From an uncultured Clostridia bacterium (GTDB lineage: Bacteria; Bacillota; Clostridia; Christensenellales; Aristaeellaceae): 64,000 bases of DNA. The position numbers and the translations under genes are program-made. The stretch's first letter is position 1, and the number at the start of each line of letters is the position of its first letter. The DNA lies in the NCBI GenBank assembly GCA_946413245.1, contig CAMKJS010000007.1, forward strand, positions 1 through 64,000, written 5' to 3'. The notes below the pieces were generated by a model, which saw only the letters and a list, made by a program, of their open reading frames with translations, had not been told where the DNA came from and made no database searches. Shown here piece by piece: positions 1 to 10,394 of this stretch.

Positions 1-291
1 CTGATGGAAAGAAATTGAGGAATTTCAACATTTAGGGCTTGACATTATGGGGAGATCAACTGGAGATCCAAGCCCCCTGCAATTCGAGAGATCTACATCC
101 GTTTTCGTGAACTGGATCTCTCTGCCGTGGATCGCATTATGCAGGATCAATATTCCAACCGTGGTCCCGATCCCCGTCAACCTTCCTATATGCTGCGCTC
201 ACTTCTACTGATGATTGTGATGAATGTTGTCTCCATCACTCATTGGGTTGAAACCCTGCACACCTCACAATTCTTTGCTGCAGTTTGAACG
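1..291 (+). pseudogene. N-terminal fragment of a DDE transposase interrupted by an IS21-family element; the C-terminal part resumes at about 3137
   Basis: Manual translation gives ...IREIYIRFRELDLSAVDRIMQDQYSNRGPDPRQPSYMLRSLLLMIVMNVVSITHWVETLHTS..., which then runs into the IS left end at about 292. The remainder of the same protein appears to resume after the IS right end. Confidence 0.7.
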
Positions 292-443
292 TGAAACCGG
301 TCAGTAAAGACGTATATGGCGGTCAGGGAAAGACACAATTGGCGGTCACAAGTTGACATAATTGACGGTCACCCCGCAGGGCCCAACTTTATAATGGATT
401 TACCTTCCAAATCGGAAGGAATCTATTATAAGGGGGTCCGCAT

Positions 444-2057
444 ATGGACTACAAACGGGTGCTGAAGCTTCATTTTGAAAATGGCTACAGCGGAAGAACC
501 ATCGCCAAGAACACGGGCGAAGGGCAAAGGACGGCGATCAACGAGTTCCTCAAGCGCTTTAAAGAGTGCGAAGAACTGAATTGGCCACTGTCGGAGGAGG
601 TGACAAACGAATACATCGAAGCCCTTCTTTATAAGAAGAGGGGGAACATTGAAAACGACGAGTTTTATCGGGCGTTCAGTGAGGAAGAGGTTCATCGGAA
701 ACTGGCGAAGAAGGGCGAAACGCTGCTTCATCTTTGGAAGCTATACAATGCCGAAGGTGAGGTGGAAGGGAAAAGACCGCTGAGTTACCGCCAGTATTGT
801 AGGCGGTACTCCAACTGGCTGGACAATAAAGATGTGACCTTTCATATCCAGCGATATCCCGGCGTCAATACAGAGCTGGATTTCGCCGGAAAGGTTCTCT
901 GGCTACACGATCGCCGTGATCCGGAAGCTTTGACCAAAGTCACAATCTTTGTATCAGCCCTGTCATTCAGCGATCTGTTCTACGTTGAAGGAATGACCTG
1001 CTGCGACATCGGCAACTGGATTCGCGTCAACAATAACGCACTGAAGTATTTCGGCGGCGTTACGCAGACGGTTACTCCCGATAACTGCAAGGTTGCAGTT
1101 ACCAAGAACAAAGACTGGATTGATCCTGTTCTGAATCCGGAATTCCAGGCCTGGGCAGCTCACAATGGAACAGTGATCCTTCCTGCAAAAGTGAAATCCC
1201 CGCGCTGGAAGCCAAATGTAGAAGGGCACGTTCGCATCGTTACAATGCACATCCTGGTGGAAATGGATGAGATGACCTTCTATTCCCTGGAAGAGCTGAA
1301 TGCTGAATTGTGGAAACGGATGGAAGCAGAAAACTGCGTTAATTTCTCCAAGCTCAATTATTCCCGCCGGGATCTGTTTGAGAAGGAAGAGAAAGAAGCG
1401 CTGCTTCCACTGCCGGAAACCCAGTACGAATATCTGGCTCGAAAGAATGTCACTGTCAGTCCAGACTTTTCCTTTGTTTACGACACGGTTCATTATTCCA
1501 TGCCGCGCAAGTATCTGAGGAAGACGCTGGAGATTCGCGTTGCAGATAGGAAGATCTATGTCTACAATGACAACGGCGACCTGATCAGAACTCATGAACG
1601 GAGCTATACGCCAAAGAGCTGGGTGGTGATTCCAACTGATATGCCCAAGGAATACAGCGATTACAGCTTCTGGAACACGCCGTATTTCCTGGCGAAAGCA
1701 GGAAATATCGGATCGAACACCCGGGTGCTGATCCAGCGGGTCATTGAAAAGTTTGACTATCCGGTACAATCCTTCCGCAGCTGCTTTGGAATCCTGAGGT
1801 TTGCTGAAAAGTACGGAAAAGAAGCTTTGGAGAACTGTTGCAGGGATGCCATCCTGCGTGGAAAGTGCAGCTACAACTATATCTCCAACACCATTTCCTT
1901 GTACGCTCATCCCGGTGCAGATACGATTGACAGGATGGCAAGCTCCCTGAAGCCAGTTGATAAGGACCAGGTTGTAACTGGAGTATATAAGGATGACGAT
2001 TCCCGGTATTCCCTGAAAAACCTCCTGAAGAAGCAGGAAGGTGGTGATCTCCAGTGA
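444..2057 (+). CDS. istA: IS21-family transposase IstA
   Basis: 537 aa; N-terminal HTH region and rve-like integrase core (YPGVNTELDFAGKVLWL...). Followed directly by an istB-like ORF. Confidence 0.92.
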   Translation: MDYKRVLKLHFENGYSGRTIAKNTGEGQRTAINEFLKRFKECEELNWPLSEEVTNEYIEALLYKKRGNIENDEFYRAFSEEEVHRKLAKKGETLLHLWKLYNAEGEVEGKRPLSYRQYCRRYSNWLDNKDVTFHIQRYPGVNTELDFAGKVLWLHDRRDPEALTKVTIFVSALSFSDLFYVEGMTCCDIGNWIRVNNNALKYFGGVTQTVTPDNCKVAVTKNKDWIDPVLNPEFQAWAAHNGTVILPAKVKSPRWKPNVEGHVRIVTMHILVEMDEMTFYSLEELNAELWKRMEAENCVNFSKLNYSRRDLFEKEEKEALLPLPETQYEYLARKNVTVSPDFSFVYDTVHYSMPRKYLRKTLEIRVADRKIYVYNDNGDLIRTHERSYTPKSWVVIPTDMPKEYSDYSFWNTPYFLAKAGNIGSNTRVLIQRVIEKFDYPVQSFRSCFGILRFAEKYGKEALENCCRDAILRGKCSYNYISNTISLYAHPGADTIDRMASSLKPVDKDQVVTGVYKDDDSRYSLKNLLKKQEGGDLQ

Positions 2058-2788
2058 GCGAAATCACCTATGATATCGGGAAAATGCTGGATGGTCTTGG
2101 TATGACCACTGCGGCGATTCGGTGGAAACAGATCCTGGATGATCCTGAACTTGGGAACTATTCCGCGCAGCAGCTGTTCCGGGAGGTCCTCACCCCGCAG
2201 TACATTGAAACCATGAACAAGCAGTATGAGACCAACCTCCAGTTCAGCATGTCGATTGAGAAGAGCGCCCGGGTTGAAAACCTGAAAAGTGGAAACGGGC
2301 GGAAGTACAACGATGAGACGGTGCAGCAGGTCCTGACGTACCATTTCGTTGATTCCGGCTTGAATGTTGGTATCTATGGAACAACTGGCGCCGGTAAATC
2401 GTATTTCACTTCAGCAGTGTGCAATGAGGCGTGTCGGTTGAATTACCGCTGCCAGTGCCTCGATTACTGTGAGATGATGGACAAGCTGCTTGAGCTGTCG
2501 AAGAAGGACTTGAGCAAATACACAAAGAAGCTGAAGTACTATTCCCGCCTACGAATCCTTTTCATTGACGATTTTGGTATTAGCAGGTATTCCGAGGACG
2601 GTATCAAGATCCTGTACCATCTGGTGAAGAGTCGAGCAGATCTCCATTATCCTACGGTATTCAATACCCAATACGAACCCAGTGAATGGGGAAAGAGACT
2701 CAGTGATGATCCTGAATGCTTCGGCAAGCTGGATGGCATCCGCCGTCGCTTGACTACTGGTTTTACCGTTGAGATTGTGAAGCTGTGA
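2054..2788 (+). CDS. istB: IS21-family ATP-binding helper protein IstB
   Basis: Walker A GTTGAGKSY, Walker B LRILFIDDFG; start overlaps the istA stop. Confidence 0.92.
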   Translation: MSEITYDIGKMLDGLGMTTAAIRWKQILDDPELGNYSAQQLFREVLTPQYIETMNKQYETNLQFSMSIEKSARVENLKSGNGRKYNDETVQQVLTYHFVDSGLNVGIYGTTGAGKSYFTSAVCNEACRLNYRCQCLDYCEMMDKLLELSKKDLSKYTKKLKYYSRLRILFIDDFGISRYSEDGIKILYHLVKSRADLHYPTVFNTQYEPSEWGKRLSDDPECFGKLDGIRRRLTTGFTVEIVKL

Positions 2789-3136
2789 GGGGGCTGATTA
2801 TGACAAACTGGTCTATATTGTTACGCTGGGCTCCGCCCAGACCCGAGGTTTATCGCTTTACACCTCAGGGGCTCCTCTGCCGGTATCATTTGCGGTCAGC
2901 GTTTATTGGCAGAGAAAAAGAGACGATACCGTACAGTATCGCCCCCTCGGTGACCAGCTGGCGCTCGAGTCGCACCTCTGCGTTGCTCTATCCTCCATGC
3001 TGGTGAGGTAAGAATACCACGGTAAATACCTGATTTCAATACTTTCCCGGTCATTTCTGACCGCCTATTAAGACCGGAAGTGACCGGGAATTACGTCTTT
3101 ACATGACCGGGAATTATGTCTTTGATGACCGTCTCA

Positions 3137-4305
3137 GACGGCTGTCTGCATTTGCTATCCTCAGCGGATTTCAACCTTGGGATCTTCCCGGCGTTGGTTC
3201 CTTCTATGATTTCTTCGACAGGCTTTGGAATCTTGCAACGCCTAACTTCTCCTCCCATGTCAAGCCGCCTGTTAGACAGAAGGTGAAGAAGCCGAAGGGT
3301 AAGGGCCAGAAAGCAGACTCCATTGAAAAGGAATCCGTCGCTGAACTCATTGACCGGCTTTCCCAAGTCACCTTCCATACCGATAAGGAAGCCTACGGTT
3401 TGCTGTTCAGGATCTTCCGAACCTGCTTCCTGGATGAATCCATCCAGCGGGGTAAAATCAATCCTTCGCGTTTGAACATCGCCGGCGACGGTACCCCTGT
3501 TGTTACTGCTGCCCGCTTCCGCTCTCACCATACCTGCGATTGCTGGAAGTCCGGCAACTTTAACTGCGATTGCAACCGTTATTTCCCTCAGCCGGATTGC
3601 TCTGTTGGCTGGGATTCATCGCGGGACTGCTGGTACTTTGGCTACGATCTCTACATCCTTGCGGATGCGGATTCCGATCTGCCTCTCTTCCCGCTGTATC
3701 ATGCCGCTTCAAAGCATGATTCCCATGGATTCTGTGAGGCCTTCTTCCGTTTCCGGGCATTCGCTCCTGATTTGAAACCCGCTTCTATTCTACTGGACTC
3801 AGCTCATGACTCCATGGCCATGTACAAGCTCTGCAAGAAGGAATCTATCGTTCCATTCATCGACCTCAACCTCGGCAATTCCAGGAAAACTGAGGATTAC
3901 CACCATGGCGTCAGGATTGGCCCGGATGGCATTCCGATTTGCTCCGCCGGCCTCAAGATGAAAACCAATGGCAATGATTTAAACCGTCAGTACGCCAGGT
4001 TCCGGTGCCCGCTGAATATCAATGGCGTCTGTACCTGTGGGCGTCCTTGCTCCGATGCCAAGTTTGGCAGAACCTGCTCTATTCCCATGGAAACCAACAC
4101 CCGGCTCTATACCTCCCCGCCGCGGGAAAGCAATGAGTGGAAGCTGATGTTCAACAAGCGGACATCATCTGAGCGCTGCAACAAGCAAATCAAATTGGAT
4201 TATCTCCTCGAGGCCGGTAAGCACCATTCCACAAAGTTCTGGTATGTTCGTCTCTACCTGATCATGATGCTGATCCACATGACCAGTTGGGACCTGCCGG
4301 AATGA
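3137..4305 (+). pseudogene. C-terminal part of an interrupted DDE (IS4/IS5/IS1182-like) transposase
   Basis: The ORF track starts at 3103, inside the IS21 right end, so the first codons are IS-derived. Body: LRRLSAFAILSGFQPWDLPGVGSFYDFFDRLW...NIAGDGTPV...YFGYDLYILADADSDLPLF..., a DDE transposase style. Confidence 0.75.
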
Positions 4306-4437
4306 TTCCTTCTACAACCAGATAATTCTTGTGGGTGGCGACAACGCTTGTTTTCCACGCTTTTCTTTCTGCCATCTTGTTGCTTTTACCCTTGTTCTTG
4401 TCTTTTGCCCTTCCTTTCCTTGGATTATGCAGATTAT

Positions 4438-5919
4438 TCACTGCTTTTCCGAATGCTCATTTTTGTTGCATCGGGAAAGAAGATCCCCGATCATTTTTTT
4501 GCAAAACTCATACCCAAAAGGCTTAAAAATCAAAGATATTCCTAAATATAGAATGAACCCAACAGCGATCTGCAACACCATTCTTAGCCCCATTGCTATC
4601 TTCAGGCTGTTAAGCAGATACACCGGTATCCCCATCATTACCGCCATAGCCAATGGAGGCAGCATATCCGAAAACTGCATCTGAATAGAATAGCCCAAAA
4701 GCCTAATATTTGGAATCGCGTTGATAATCACAGCAATCAGACTGTTAACGATAACTGCTACAGCAAACTTGTCCGGGGAATCGGTTAGAAAAAGGAACAG
4801 GACGATAACTATCGTATATGCTATCTTTTTAATGATATTCAGAATAAGGTGCACATCGCTTCTTCCAAGTGCCTTCACAGCCTGAAGATTGCCTCGTGTC
4901 AGGATGTCGAACATATAGCCAACGCAAAAAAACTTCATATATAGAGACGCAGGCAACCATTTATCTGTCAACACCACCTGGATAAAACTGTCCGATATTG
5001 CCATAAAGCCAATCATCATGGGGAACAGAAAATATGCACCTGTTTTGATAAAGCTTCTGGTGTAATAAAGCAGCCGTTTCCTGTCGTCTTGAAGTTTTGC
5101 CATCACCGGGAATAATACCGCTGAAAATGTATCGGAAATAACAGAATTCACATATTTAGGATATAACTGACCTTTACTGTAATAGGCCAGATCCGTCACC
5201 TGATACTTGATGCCGATAATCAACGGGCTGACGTTTTCATAGACTTCATTGATCATGGAACTTAAAAACATCTTATATCCGAACCCTAGAAGGCGCTTCA
5301 TCCGGTTGACAGAAAGGCGAATTTCGAAATGAATTCGTGTAACCATCAACAGGATAACCGTGTCCACAAAGGCATTTACCATCTGCTGCGCCACCAATGC
5401 CCAAGCGCCGCACCCATTCAGTGCCATACAGATGCCCACACCAGCTGAAATCAACGTACCTACGATGGTTGCCATAAAGAATTTTCGGAATTCCAGCCGG
5501 TTGGAAATGTATGCACACACCACGGACTTAACGGCATTGATTATCAATGTCAAAGCCATCACTCTAATCAGTAAGACGAGCTGGTCAATCCTATAGACAG
5601 AAGCGATCATCGGTGCTGTCAGAAACAGTACTGCATATAGGACAAGAGACAATGACACATTGACAATCAGAACGGTGGAATAGTCTTCCACGTCCGCATC
5701 TTTTTTTTGTACGAGCGCTGTATTCAGCCCGCCAGAAATGAAGATATTGGCAATAGAGAAGAAAACTGTGATGATACCCACAAGGCTATAGTCCTGAGGG
5801 GTGAGAATCCTACCCAAAATCACCGAAACAACAATGGTTACAAATCCTGCAATTGTTCTTTCAAGGAATTTCCATATAAAGCTGTTGATGGCGTTGTGAC
5901 CTAATCTGTCAGATCCCAT
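4438..5919 (-). CDS. Oligosaccharide flippase / polysaccharide export membrane protein (Wzx-like)
   Basis: Multi-TM protein MGSDRLGHNAINSFIWKFLERTIAGFVTIVVSVILGRILTPQDYSLVGI typical of the WzxC/MOP family. Start chosen at 5919 with GGAGG upstream. Confidence 0.88.
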   Translation of the reverse strand: MGSDRLGHNAINSFIWKFLERTIAGFVTIVVSVILGRILTPQDYSLVGIITVFFSIANIFISGGLNTALVQKKDADVEDYSTVLIVNVSLSLVLYAVLFLTAPMIASVYRIDQLVLLIRVMALTLIINAVKSVVCAYISNRLEFRKFFMATIVGTLISAGVGICMALNGCGAWALVAQQMVNAFVDTVILLMVTRIHFEIRLSVNRMKRLLGFGYKMFLSSMINEVYENVSPLIIGIKYQVTDLAYYSKGQLYPKYVNSVISDTFSAVLFPVMAKLQDDRKRLLYYTRSFIKTGAYFLFPMMIGFMAISDSFIQVVLTDKWLPASLYMKFFCVGYMFDILTRGNLQAVKALGRSDVHLILNIIKKIAYTIVIVLFLFLTDSPDKFAVAVIVNSLIAVIINAIPNIRLLGYSIQMQFSDMLPPLAMAVMMGIPVYLLNSLKIAMGLRMVLQIAVGFILYLGISLIFKPFGYEFCKKMIGDLLSRCNKNEHSEKQ

Positions 5920-5920
5920 A

Positions 5921-7267
5921 TTATTCCTCCCGCAACAACCTCCCGAAAGAACCAGACAATGCAATACCCGAAATTTGTTTAGGAGTTGCTTCTATATACA
6001 TATAATTCGCATATCTGTTGAGCATTATTTCTATCAATACAAAGCACCAATAATAGGTTTTTGTAAAACACGGATCCACAAAACCTAACACTATGAAATA
6101 AACCTGGCATCCTAAAGAAATGGCCATTATCGACAGTATATACTTATACCGCAACTGAGATCTCAGATCGTTAATAAGTATTATTGTATTAATCAACAAA
6201 TTAATCATGCCGAGCATTATCAATGTTGTACCAACAACCCCTGTCTCTGCCAAAAACTGTAAGTAAATGTTATGAACATTCGAAACGTTTTCATGTCCTT
6301 CTGGAACATAATAGGCAAAGCCGCCCCATCCGATGCCCACAATCGGATGTTCCTTAAAAATAGCAATTGCAGTCTCCCAGATATCCAGTCGGCCAGTAGT
6401 AATATCCAAACCATCCTCGGCTCGTGATAGAGTCACCCGCATTCTGGTAAAAATGGCGCTATCTTCTATGACTTTCCAGAAAAGGACTATTGCTATCACC
6501 ATAACAATCGCAAAACAAATAAATCTTTTCATGATTTCTTTCGATGGTCTGATAATTGAAATCACTACAAGCAGTGAGCCTACAAACGCGATGACTTCTC
6601 CACGCCTTCCTGTCAAAAAAGAAGCCACAATATAGAATGCGATGTGTAAAAAAGAAACTATAAATCGACTTTTTCCCTTAATTATATCCGAAAAGGCAAA
6701 AAAACCGGCAAGCATAAATACATAATTACAATATGTATGGCTTCCTCCTATGGCACAGCTATATCCTCTTAACATCGATTCCTCAGATTTGATTCTTACA
6801 TCTGAGGCTACAATACGACCAATTGTAGAGAAATAAAGATTTGGTTCAAACCTTGAAATAATAACAATAACAGCAAATACATCTGCTACAATCCATATGA
6901 GCAATTTGCATCTTTCAAGAATTGCTTTATTCGGTATTGAAGTCATCGAATAAAACATCATTACCAGCATCATGCTTATATACTTAACCATAGTGCTATC
7001 GCGTCTGGAATTCTGTCCCAAAAAAGACATGAGTATAGCAGTGGCCATTATTAAATATGATACACTATTTGATTCCACCCAAATTAATCTAGTTTGAACT
7101 GTATATATCGCGAACACTGCGACTAACAGCATCAAACTGTACCTTATATCAAAACCTATATAATAAAAGTCATTGTAGAGAAATACCGTAGCAAGATATA
7201 CAAATACTACGTATAACAACCAGTTTGGTCTGCATGTATCGCTATCGTCTTTTAGATATCTGCTCAT
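5921..7267 (-). CDS. O-antigen ligase/polymerase family membrane protein (Wzy-like)
   Basis: 448 aa polytopic protein with a large periplasmic-type loop and the HPIVGIGWGGFAYYVPEGHENVSNVHNIYLQFLAETG motif typical of the Wzy_C/O-antigen ligase family. Confidence 0.85.
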   Translation of the reverse strand: MSRYLKDDSDTCRPNWLLYVVFVYLATVFLYNDFYYIGFDIRYSLMLLVAVFAIYTVQTRLIWVESNSVSYLIMATAILMSFLGQNSRRDSTMVKYISMMLVMMFYSMTSIPNKAILERCKLLIWIVADVFAVIVIISRFEPNLYFSTIGRIVASDVRIKSEESMLRGYSCAIGGSHTYCNYVFMLAGFFAFSDIIKGKSRFIVSFLHIAFYIVASFLTGRRGEVIAFVGSLLVVISIIRPSKEIMKRFICFAIVMVIAIVLFWKVIEDSAIFTRMRVTLSRAEDGLDITTGRLDIWETAIAIFKEHPIVGIGWGGFAYYVPEGHENVSNVHNIYLQFLAETGVVGTTLIMLGMINLLINTIILINDLRSQLRYKYILSIMAISLGCQVYFIVLGFVDPCFTKTYYWCFVLIEIMLNRYANYMYIEATPKQISGIALSGSFGRLLREE

Positions 7268-7308
7268 ATTTCACCCGTTTTCTCTTTTTTGTGACTCAGA
7301 AATATGCA

Positions 7309-8013
7309 TCAGTATTCTCGATGATCCACCAATGCGCAAAAAGTATAATAATCTGTCATCGTCGTAATTTTGATGTTTTCAACATTCCCATCAACAACAT
7401 ACAACGGGTATCCCTGAGACTGCATGAGAAACGCCGTATCGATAATATCCGTGTTGCCAGACGCAAACTGTGCTTGATGCGCTTTAATGAGATCTCCAAG
7501 ATAAAAGCTCTGCGGGGCTTTAGCCAGCTGGCACAGGCTCCTATCCATAATTTCACCGATCAATCTTTTTTCTGTTTTCAATGCCACCGTTTCCGTGGCA
7601 GGTGCTACTGTAATGGCTGATCCATGTTCTTTGACAGATGCTATATTTTTAGTTATCGTCTCAGTATCGATAAAAGGACGGACACCGTCATGCATCAGAA
7701 TAATGCTGTTCTCATTGTATAATTCCGCAGCTTTGCATAACCCGTTATACCTCGACAGAAATCCTGTCTGCCCTCCTTGGATAATAGCTGCTGTTTTCGT
7801 GATGGAATACCTTTCTACAAGTTCACGAGTGTATTCAATCCATGATGATACCATTACTATAATAATACCATCAATTTCAGAATGATTTTGAAACTTTTCC
7901 AATGTATAAATCAAAATCGGTTTATGCTTGTGCTCCATAAATTGCTTTGGTACCGATCCATTATTCATGCGGGATCCCATCCCCCCCGCGAAAATCACAG
8001 CTATATTAGCCAT
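7309..8013 (-). CDS. IspD/TarI-like CTP:sugar- or polyol-phosphate cytidylyltransferase
   Basis: MANIAVIFAGGMGSRMNNGSVPKQF and LMHDGVRPFI motifs of the IspD/TarI family. Sits beside LicD genes, which favours a polysaccharide role over isoprenoid biosynthesis. Confidence 0.82.
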   Translation of the reverse strand: MANIAVIFAGGMGSRMNNGSVPKQFMEHKHKPILIYTLEKFQNHSEIDGIIIVMVSSWIEYTRELVERYSITKTAAIIQGGQTGFLSRYNGLCKAAELYNENSIILMHDGVRPFIDTETITKNIASVKEHGSAITVAPATETVALKTEKRLIGEIMDRSLCQLAKAPQSFYLGDLIKAHQAQFASGNTDIIDTAFLMQSQGYPLYVVDGNVENIKITTMTDYYTFCALVDHREY

Positions 8014-8058
8014 TTTCTTTTCCCTCTTATCGCCCATCTTTTTTTCAATGCATATGAC

Positions 8059-8979
8059 TCAGTATTTCAGTTCCAAAACCGTGTGTTTTTCCCTTTTTTC
8101 AACGGGAGGAACTTGCATATAATCTTTTCCATATAATCTAGTCAAATACGTATCATATGCCTCGCTAACCTGAAACTCAATTCCTTCGAATTCCACAGAA
8201 ATCGGATTCAGATAGGGATATCGTTCAAACATTTCTTTAAAAAATTTTCTTCTTCCGTGTGGAATCGATACATATCTACTGTCTTGGTCATTACACAACG
8301 CAAACCAGAAGTCTTCTAATCGTAACAGTACATTCAAAGGAACAAATAATAACAAATACCCTATATTCCGTTTGACTCGAAGCAGCTTTAATAGTTCCTT
8401 ATTGCAGGCATAGTACTCGCTGACTTGTAGCCAGCGTTTATTATAGGATTTACATGCAACCATGCCAGAAATAAAATAGCAACCGTACCCATGTATTTTC
8501 CTCAGCAAAGGATGATTAAACGTATTTTCGACCACCCAAATATCGACCCACAGTCCTGTCTCTTCATCTGGTAAATCCAACGGTCGTCTATACACTGTAT
8601 TCCTTCTGACCACCTTCAAAAAAGAAGCTTTTGAATAATCATCCATTGGTCGGGTAGATCTGAAAGAATACCTGTCACCGTATTCTTGAAGAAATAGCCT
8701 TGTAAACTGTATAAAATCCTTGCGGGTCATATTAAGATCAACATCATCGTCCCAGGGTATGAATCCATGATGCCGTATCGCGCCAAGAGCTGTGCCCCCG
8801 CCCAGATATACTGTCAGTTTATGCTTTTGGCAGAATTCCTGAATATCGATGGAGGTTTGCAAATTAATAGCCTGGATTTGCTTTATCTGCTCAGAGGAAA
8901 GAGCGATCTCACCCTCCGCCGTTACCGATTTCATCATGTTTTCTGTTTCGAGCTTCACTCTGATTCTCCGATCGTTCAC
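8059..8979 (-). CDS. LicD-family phosphotransferase
   Basis: YLGGGTALGAIRHHGFIPWDDDVDLNM motif of the LicD family. Confidence 0.88.
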   Translation of the reverse strand: MNDRRIRVKLETENMMKSVTAEGEIALSSEQIKQIQAINLQTSIDIQEFCQKHKLTVYLGGGTALGAIRHHGFIPWDDDVDLNMTRKDFIQFTRLFLQEYGDRYSFRSTRPMDDYSKASFLKVVRRNTVYRRPLDLPDEETGLWVDIWVVENTFNHPLLRKIHGYGCYFISGMVACKSYNKRWLQVSEYYACNKELLKLLRVKRNIGYLLLFVPLNVLLRLEDFWFALCNDQDSRYVSIPHGRRKFFKEMFERYPYLNPISVEFEGIEFQVSEAYDTYLTRLYGKDYMQVPPVEKREKHTVLELKY

Positions 8980-9024
8980 ATATGTTTTTTAGATATTTTA
9001 CGACAACATCCGTTATATCCTGTG

Positions 9025-9838
9025 TTATTTCCTATATGCCCTAAATGTATGATGCGTCTTCCGCTTTTCTTCAGACGGCGGTGTCATGTAATCGCCATAA
9101 AGGCGTGTAAGATACGCGTCAAAATTCTTATAGCCCTTAAGAACCTGTCCCTCAAAATTCATATCAATGCATTCATTCATTATTTCTCTGGGCATGATTT
9201 CCTTTTTTCTGTAGGCACTGCCAAGAGCACAAACATAATTACATTCGTCAAAATTACGTCTGCGGTTATACTCTTCTATACTGCGTACCAGTCGTTTAGG
9301 ATTGACGAATCGGCCTATCAAGAACAGACAAAGCCGAATAGGCTCCATTACCAAACTATGTGTTTTACTCCGTGTGAATTTGCGCCATCTTGTGGCGTTT
9401 AGCAATTCGCGTTTCCATTCAGTTATTCTGTACGTTCTCAGCGCTTCCTCTTCACTATTTCCAAGGCCATCCAAAGGGAAAACGTCAATATTCACACCAA
9501 CTGGAAGATCGTTATAACCCACTTCTTCTTTGATGATCGTAGAAGGATCAGACAACTTCGTTATCAAGCTAGTATATTTTTCGTTTGTTTCACAAGAAAA
9601 GCAGACAAAAGGCACATTCCCGGTCATGCATATTTCAATAAAGCGATCATAATCTTCCCTAGGCATATTGACATCTATATCGTCATCCCATGGTATAAAC
9701 CCGCCATGTCGCACCGCCCCAAGCAGCGTGCCTGAACTCAGTGAATATCTCAAATGTTTTTTTTTTGCAGATATTGTCAAATTGAACTAACAGTCTCAAT
9801 TCTATTTCCTGTATTTCTTGCAAAGACAATTCCTGCAT
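9025..9838 (-). pseudogene. LicD-family phosphotransferase, frameshifted at an A10 homopolymer (possible phase-variable gene)
   Basis: Downstream frame: KKKHLRYSLSSGTLLGAVRHGGFIPWDDDIDVNM. Upstream of the tract another frame reads MQELSLQEIQEIELRLLVQFDNICKKK with GGGGAGGAC before ATG. The two halves join in frame with 9 A instead of 10 A. Confidence 0.8.
9757..9766 (-). repeat. A10 mononucleotide tract (T10 on + strand) at the frameshift in licD
   Basis: Direct count of ten consecutive T on the + strand. Confidence 0.95.
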
Positions 9839-10289
9839 TTCATGTCCTCCCCATAATGTCAAGTACCAAATTCAGTAGAATCAACACTTTTTTCGTCCGA
9901 GTCATCACCTGGATGAGCCACCTACGGATAGTTTCCGTGCTTCAAGAGCGAAACAATGCTGCAATTGAGTATGCAGGAATATAGCGCCATGCTATATCGG
10001 TCCTCACATGCCCACAAACCACTACAGTGACGAACCTCCCGTGTCCAACAGGGTCATCGTATTTCACGAGCCCTCACTTCCTTCGTCCCGCCTATCCATA
10101 GTATGGGTGCCGGCTCTGCTCCATCACAGGGTCATGCCCTCAGGAAAAAACCTTGCCGGCCAAGACTCATCTGGTGAATCCTCATTGTTTTCCCATCAGC
10201 CAGCGTCACAAGTGACGGACGCGAACTGTCTGGTGGGAAGACCTGCTGTGAGCAGGGATTTCTTCATCCATCCCTTGTTTGCCGTTCCC

Positions 10290-10364
10290 CACAGCCGGGA
10301 TGAGCTGTCAAGGACGAAGCCGCGCAGCGGTGCGAAGCATCCTTGACGGCTCATCCCGGCTGTG
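10290..10364. other. 25-bp-stem hairpin just downstream of the IS110 recombinase ORF
   Basis: CACAGCCGGGATGAGCTGTCAAGGA / TCCTTGACGGCTCATCCCGGCTGTG, one T/G position differing, 25-nt loop containing a further CCGCgcaGCGG hairpin. Confidence 0.85.
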
Positions 10365-10394
10365 GTAGTCTCCGGGCAAACAGGATGGTGAAGA

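Larger units (their letters stand above)
292..3136 (+). mobile_element. IS21-family insertion sequence (IstA/IstB)
   Basis: istA and istB with a 4-nt overlap. Ends are related inverted repeats: TGAAACCGGTCAGTAAAGACG at the left and, as reverse complement of the right, TGAGACGGTCATCAAAGACA. Each end carries about three 22-23 bp GGTCA...AAAGAC...AATT repeats, as is typical of IS21 ends. Confidence 0.85.
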
